From positions 5,755,584-5,819,583 of the forward strand of contig NC_009142.1 in NCBI RefSeq assembly GCF_000062885.1: 64,000 nt of DNA, written 5' to 3'. The notes under the pieces were generated by a model. That model was not told the origin of the DNA, ran no database searches, and was given only the letters and a program-made list of their open reading frames with translations. Source of the DNA: Saccharopolyspora erythraea NRRL 2338 (GTDB taxonomy: Bacteria > Actinomycetota > Actinomycetes > Mycobacteriales > Pseudonocardiaceae). Shown here piece by piece: positions 59,276 to 64,000 of this stretch. The translations under genes and the position numbers were made by a program. Numbering within the stretch: the first letter of the stretch is position 1; each line of letters starts with the position of its first letter.

Positions 59276-60316
59276 TCAGCCCTGGCGCGCGAGGGTCGAG
59301 CGCCGGACGACGAGCTCGGGGTCGAACACCACGCGCTGGTGGGTGTGGAAGTCGCCGGAGGTCTCGTCGAGCAGCAACTCGGCCGCGGTGCGGCCGATGC
59401 GGAACGCCGGCTGGCGCACCGAGGTCAGAGGGACCGCCGCGGCCGCCGCGAACTCGATGTCGTCGTATCCGACCAGCGCCATCTGCTCGGGCACCCGCAC
59501 CCCGGCGGCGAACATGGCCTGCAGGACGCCCAGCGCGAGCAGGTCGTTGGCGCAGAACACCGCGGTCGGACGGGAACGGAGGCCCAGCAGCCGGGAACCG
59601 GCGTCGCGCCCGGAGACCACGTCCAGCGACGGCACTTCCAGCACCGACAGCGCCGAGTCGTCCAGCCCCGCCTCGCGAACCGCGTTGAGCGCGCCGGCGT
59701 GCCGGTCGCGGCACTGGTTCAGCCGCGACGGCCCGCTGATGTAGGCGATGCGGGTGTGCCCGGTCTCGATCAGGTGGCCGACGGCCAGTGCGCCGCCGGT
59801 GACGTCGTCGACCGACACCGAGCAACCGTCCTCGACGTCGAGCGTGCGGTCGACCAGCACGTGCGGGATGCCGTGCCTGCGGAAGGAGTCCAGGTTGTGC
59901 CCGGCCACGTCGGAGGGCGTCACCAGCACGCCGCGCACTCGCTGCTCGGCGAACAGCGACAGGTACAGCGCCTCGGCGTCCTCGTCCTGGCCGCTGTTGC
60001 ACATCATCAGGCCGAGGTCCTGGGCGCGGGTGGCGTCCTCGACGCCGCGGGCGACGTCGACGAAGAACGGGTTGGCCATGTCCAGCACGAGCAGGGCGAC
60101 CATCCGGCTGTGCCCGGTGCGCAGCTGGCGGGCCGACTCGCTGCGGACGTAGCCGAGCTCGTCGATGACCGACAGCACGCGGTCCCTGGTCGGCGCCGAC
60201 ACCCGGTCGGGCCGGTTGATGGAGTTGGAGACCGTGGCGACCGAGACCCCGGCCCGTTCGGCGACGTCCTTGATGCTCACCATCCCGCCGGGATGGTTGT
60301 TGCTCCCTGCTCGCAT
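59276..60316 (-). CDS. LacI-family transcriptional regulator
   Basis: 346 residues from ATG 60316. Helix-turn-helix and hinge: VSIKDVAERAGVSVATVSNSINRPDRVSAPTRDRVLSVIDELGYVRSESARQLRTG (about 13-68). The periplasmic-binding-like ligand domain contains MVALLVLDMANPFFVDVARGVEDATR, PTAVFCANDLLALGVLQAMFAAGVRVPEQMALVGYDDIEFA. It should repress the MFS gene and itself by the sites at 59193 and 60369 until a sugar binds. Confidence 0.92.
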   Translation of the reverse strand: MRAGSNNHPGGMVSIKDVAERAGVSVATVSNSINRPDRVSAPTRDRVLSVIDELGYVRSESARQLRTGHSRMVALLVLDMANPFFVDVARGVEDATRAQDLGLMMCNSGQDEDAEALYLSLFAEQRVRGVLVTPSDVAGHNLDSFRRHGIPHVLVDRTLDVEDGCSVSVDDVTGGALAVGHLIETGHTRIAYISGPSRLNQCRDRHAGALNAVREAGLDDSALSVLEVPSLDVVSGRDAGSRLLGLRSRPTAVFCANDLLALGVLQAMFAAGVRVPEQMALVGYDDIEFAAAAAVPLTSVRQPAFRIGRTAAELLLDETSGDFHTHQRVVFDPELVVRRSTLARQG

Positions 60317-60368
60317 CGCACCGCCCTCTTGCCCGCACATCTTGCGGCAGAACAATAACCTATCGGAT

Positions 60369-60382
60369 GTAAAACGATTCAC
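60369..60382. promoter_or_regulatory. LacI-type autoregulatory operator
   Basis: GTAAAACGATTCAC, a GTnAAnCGnTTnAC palindrome, about 53 nt upstream of the lacI-family start, in an AT-rich promoter patch. Confidence 0.6.
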
Positions 60383-60437
60383 GACAGATCCGGGCGGGTC
60401 ACGGCACGGCAACCGGCGGGACACGTCGCGGGCAGCG

Positions 60438-60474
60438 CGAGGCCCGCGCGCCGACCTGTGGCGCGCGGGCCTCG
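60438..60474 (-). terminator. Terminator of the aminopeptidase gene
   Basis: CGAGGCCCGCGCGCC (60438-60452) pairs perfectly over 15 bp with GGCGCGCGGGCCTCG (60460-60474), loop 7 nt; 8 nt after the stop at 60483. Confidence 0.85.
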
Positions 60475-60482
60475 ATCCGGGG

Positions 60483-61643
<1,161 letters not shown>

Positions 61644-61724
61644 TCACCCGGACGAACTATTGCGTCGAGACGGGGTCGACTCCGCACCGCAACCGGTGTG
61701 CTCGACGAGGAAGGAAGGGGCGGC

Positions 61725-63050
61725 GTGCAGGTCCTGTGGGGAATCGGCGGCATGCTCGTGCTGCTGCTGATCGCGTTCGCGATGTCCACGAACCGCCGGG
61801 CGATCAAGCCGCGCACCGTGCTCGGCGCGCTGGCCATCCAGATCGTCTTCGCCTTCGCGGTGCTGCGCTGGGAGACGGGCAGGCAGACGCTGGCGGCCAC
61901 CGCCGGCGGCGTGCAGCGGGTCATCGACTCCTCCAAGGAGGGCATCGACTTCCTGTTCGGGCCGATCCTGCCCGCGACGGGCACCGTCGTGGCCTTCCAG
62001 GTGCTGCCGCTGATCGTGTTCGTCGCGTCGCTGACCGCGGTGCTCTACCACCTCAACATCCTTCAGTGGGTGGTGCGCATCATCGGCGGCGGACTGCAGA
62101 AGGTGCTTGGCACCAGCAAGGCGGAGTCGCTCAACGCCACCGCCAACATCTTCCTCGGCCAGACCGAGTCGCCCCTGGTCATCCGCCCGTACCTGGCGCG
62201 GATGTCGGAGTCGGAGTTCTTCGCGGTGATGGTCGGCGGGCTGGCCACCGTGGCGGGAACCGTCATGGTCGGCTACGCCGCGCTCGGCGCCGACCTGCAG
62301 AACCTGATCGCAGCGAGCTTCATGGCCGCACCGGCCGCCCTGCTCATGGCCAAGATCATGAGGCCGGAGACCGAACCCACCTCCAGCGACCGCGCCACCG
62401 CGGTCGCCCAGGCCGCGGGCACCACGGCGACGGAGTCCACCGAGGACGGCGAGGCCGACGGTGACGACTCCGAGAAGGCGAGTGAGGCCGCCCGGACCGA
62501 GGAACCTGACGAGGCGCGGGGCGGGGACTACAAGCCGCGCAACGTCATCGACGCCGCGGCCAGCGGCGCGAGCGACGGCCTCAAGCTCGCGCTCAACGTC
62601 GGCGCGATGCTGTTCGCGTTCGTCTCGCTGGTGGCCCTGATCAACCTGTTCGTCGGACTGGTGGGCGGCTGGTTCGGGCTGCCGGACCTGACGCTGGAGC
62701 AGATCCTCGGCTACGTCTTCGCGCCCGTCATGTACATCACCGGCGTGCCGTGGCACGAGGCCGTCGCCGCGGGCGGGTTCCTCGGCCAGAAGCTGGTCAT
62801 CAACGAGTTCGTGGCCTTCGCCGACTTCGGGCCGCAGACCGGGGCGTTCAGCGAGAAGAGCGCCACCATCATCACCTTCGCGCTGTGCGGTTTCGCCAAC
62901 CTCGGTTCGCTGGCCATCCTGCTGGGCGGGCTGGGCGGCATGGTCCCCGCCCGCAGGCCGCTGATCGCCCGCTACGGCCTGCGCGCGATCGCGGCGGGCA
63001 CGCTGGCCAACCTGCTCAGCGCGACCATCGCGGGCATCCTCGTCGCCTGA
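61725..63050 (+). CDS. NupC-type concentrative nucleoside transporter
   Basis: 441 residues from GTG 61725. CNT family sequence: VQVLWGIGGMLVLLLIAFAMSTNRRAIKPRTVLGALAIQI, TAVLYHLNILQWVVRIIGGGLQKVLGTSKAESLNATANIFLGQTESPLVIRPYLARMSESEFFAVMVGGLATVAGTVMVGYAALG, and NEFVAFADFG...CGFANLGSLAILLGGLG. Both QTESPL and FANL nucleoside-site motifs are present. An acidic, Ser/Thr-rich insert of about 55 residues (after KIMRPETEP to EARGGDY) breaks the middle, more than in usual members. Imports nucleosides with H+ or Na+. Confidence 0.9.
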   Translation: MQVLWGIGGMLVLLLIAFAMSTNRRAIKPRTVLGALAIQIVFAFAVLRWETGRQTLAATAGGVQRVIDSSKEGIDFLFGPILPATGTVVAFQVLPLIVFVASLTAVLYHLNILQWVVRIIGGGLQKVLGTSKAESLNATANIFLGQTESPLVIRPYLARMSESEFFAVMVGGLATVAGTVMVGYAALGADLQNLIAASFMAAPAALLMAKIMRPETEPTSSDRATAVAQAAGTTATESTEDGEADGDDSEKASEAARTEEPDEARGGDYKPRNVIDAAASGASDGLKLALNVGAMLFAFVSLVALINLFVGLVGGWFGLPDLTLEQILGYVFAPVMYITGVPWHEAVAAGGFLGQKLVINEFVAFADFGPQTGAFSEKSATIITFALCGFANLGSLAILLGGLGGMVPARRPLIARYGLRAIAAGTLANLLSATIAGILVA

Positions 63051-63149
63051 CCGGCGCGCGCCGGGGCCTGTCCGCGGGCCTCGGCGCACTCGCCGAAGTC
63101 CCCCGTCGGGGCGATTGCAGGGTCCACCACCGATGGGAAGCCCGCGCAT

Positions 63150-64000
63150 ATGCTCGCCACCGTGCGTGATGGGGACGAGCTAGTACCCGGCGAACGAACC
63201 GCTCACGGCCAGGGAGTTTCGAGGCACTGGCTCGGACGCCTCGCGCCCGGCCGGCTGAAACTCCTCGCGGTGGTCTCCGGCGTGCTCGCCGCCGCGCTCT
63301 CGCTGGCGGTGCCGTTCCTGCCGGTGCACCACGACATCACCACCCTGAAGTGGCCGACCGCCCACGGCACCAAGCCGATTTCGGCGCCGCTGAGCGGGTA
63401 CTCCCCGATCCGGCTCGACTTCGACGTGCCGTGCCGCACGGCGCTCGCACTCGACGCCCGCCACCCGGGTCCCGCCACGCTGGTCGCGACGAACTCGCCG
63501 TCGTCGCACTACGGCGCCCTCACCGGGATGACTCTGCAAGTCCACGAAGGACAGTTGAGCCTGCTCTCGCGCGGCCGCCAGCTCGGCAGCACCCCGATCG
63601 CCGGCGACTGCTCGATCGCGGTCCGCTCCGACGGCCGCGCCACCACCGCCGAGGCCGGCGGCAAGCCGTTCGCCCAGGCCGACGGCGACGCGCGCCCGCA
63701 GCTCACCGGCGTGTACTCCGACCTCGACGCCCGCGCCGACGACGTGCGCGAGGTGTCCTTCCGCGCCGAGGTCGACAACCGCTACCAGAGCCATGCGACC
63801 CCGCTCAAGACCGCCGCCATCGCGCTGGCCGTGCTGGCGTTCCTGGGCTCGCTGCTGGCCCTGCGCGGGATCGACGCCCGAGCGGCGCGGCGGCCCCGCA
63901 GGCTCACCGCCGCGGCCTGGTGGCGGCCCACCGCACGCGACGCCGCGGTGGCGGGAGCACTGGTGGTGTGGTGGCTGATCGGCGCGATGACCGCCGACGA
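63150..64000 (+). CDS. Arabinosyltransferase, EmbC/A/B family (N-terminal part)
   Basis: Open from ATG 63150 (GTG 63162 also possible) to the right edge, 283 residues seen. An N-terminal helix LKLLAVVSGVLAAALSLAVPFLPV is followed by an extracytoplasmic domain with ITTLKWPTAHGTKPISAPLSGYSPIRLDFDVPC and C-C pair around GDCSI, then the second helix LKTAAIALAVLAFLGSLLALRGIDARA, the layout of Emb proteins. It would complete a paralogue of the gene at the left edge. The promoter follows the NupC gene stop by 99 nt. Confidence 0.88.
   Translation, partial: MLATVRDGDELVPGERTAHGQGVSRHWLGRLAPGRLKLLAVVSGVLAAALSLAVPFLPVHHDITTLKWPTAHGTKPISAPLSGYSPIRLDFDVPCRTALALDARHPGPATLVATNSPSSHYGALTGMTLQVHEGQLSLLSRGRQLGSTPIAGDCSIAVRSDGRATTAEAGGKPFAQADGDARPQLTGVYSDLDARADDVREVSFRAEVDNRYQSHATPLKTAAIALAVLAFLGSLLALRGIDARAARRPRRLTAAAWWRPTARDAAVAGALVVWWLIGAMTAD

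Overview
The window is very GC-rich DNA with dense, often translationally coupled genes, GTG/TTG starts and many Tat/Sec lipoproteins. EmbC/A/B-type arabinosyltransferases sit at both ends, which indicates an arabinogalactan-walled actinobacterium. The overall character suggests a Pseudonocardiales member, Saccharopolyspora-like, but the sequence alone does not prove the genus. No tRNA, rRNA, CRISPR array or intact insertion sequence was found.

Layout. (1) 1-1778 is the 3' end of one arabinosyltransferase, closed by a strong terminator; 63150-64000 is the start of a second. Between them lie about 61 kb of mostly catabolic and transport genes. (2) 1.8-2.9 kb: an acetyltransferase, hairpins, a dispersed repeat and an internally deleted IS5-family element with both inverted ends. 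(3) 2.9-16.3 kb: a sialoglycan-use locus. It has a FadR-type regulator divergent from a NanT-like sialic acid transporter. Further on is an operon nanA - solute-binding protein - two permeases - GH42 beta-galactosidase, divergent from a secreted sialidase and an SDR. The same 15-bp sequence, GGACATCCTACGTCC, lies in both divergent promoters and probably joins the two parts into one regulon. An XdhC-domain protein, a DUF2071 protein and a lipoprotein lie between. (4) 16.3-22.9 kb: small enzymes (NTF2-like, GNAT, methyltransferase, SixA, RidA, cysteine hydrolase, GlxA regulator) and a long acyl-CoA dehydrogenase. (5) 23.1-29.3 kb: a FadR regulator/asparagine permease/asparaginase operon, a quinone oxidoreductase and an altronate/galactarate dehydratase. 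(6) 29.5-40.5 kb: a lone glycosyltransferase, an MFS carrier, a frameshifted type VII-associated protein, an SsuD-like monooxygenase, a J-domain/NERD membrane protein, a solo biotinyl-domain protein and a flippase-like protein.

(7) 40.7-50.1 kb is a near-complete myo-inositol pathway. The leftward operon is iolC - Cgl0159-like aldolase candidate - iolB - iolD - mmsA. Rightward are a GntR regulator, an isomerase/dehydratase-type TIM barrel and iolG. A shared 16-bp motif lies in both promoters. (8) 50.1-63.1 kb: a cation/proton antiporter with its regulatory subunit, an exported cytosine-deaminase-like amidohydrolase, an amino-acid permease overlapping a Mut7-C ribonuclease, a lipase, an SGNH lipase, a LacI regulator with MFS carrier and two LacI-type operators, an M28 aminopeptidase and a NupC nucleoside transporter.

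Together the genes describe a soil saprophyte that strips host or fungal glycans and uses inositol, sugar acids, amino acids and nucleosides. Two genes carry probable single-base frameshifts (about 32740 and about 51892). Functions are from recognised motifs and family knowledge; no database search was possible.
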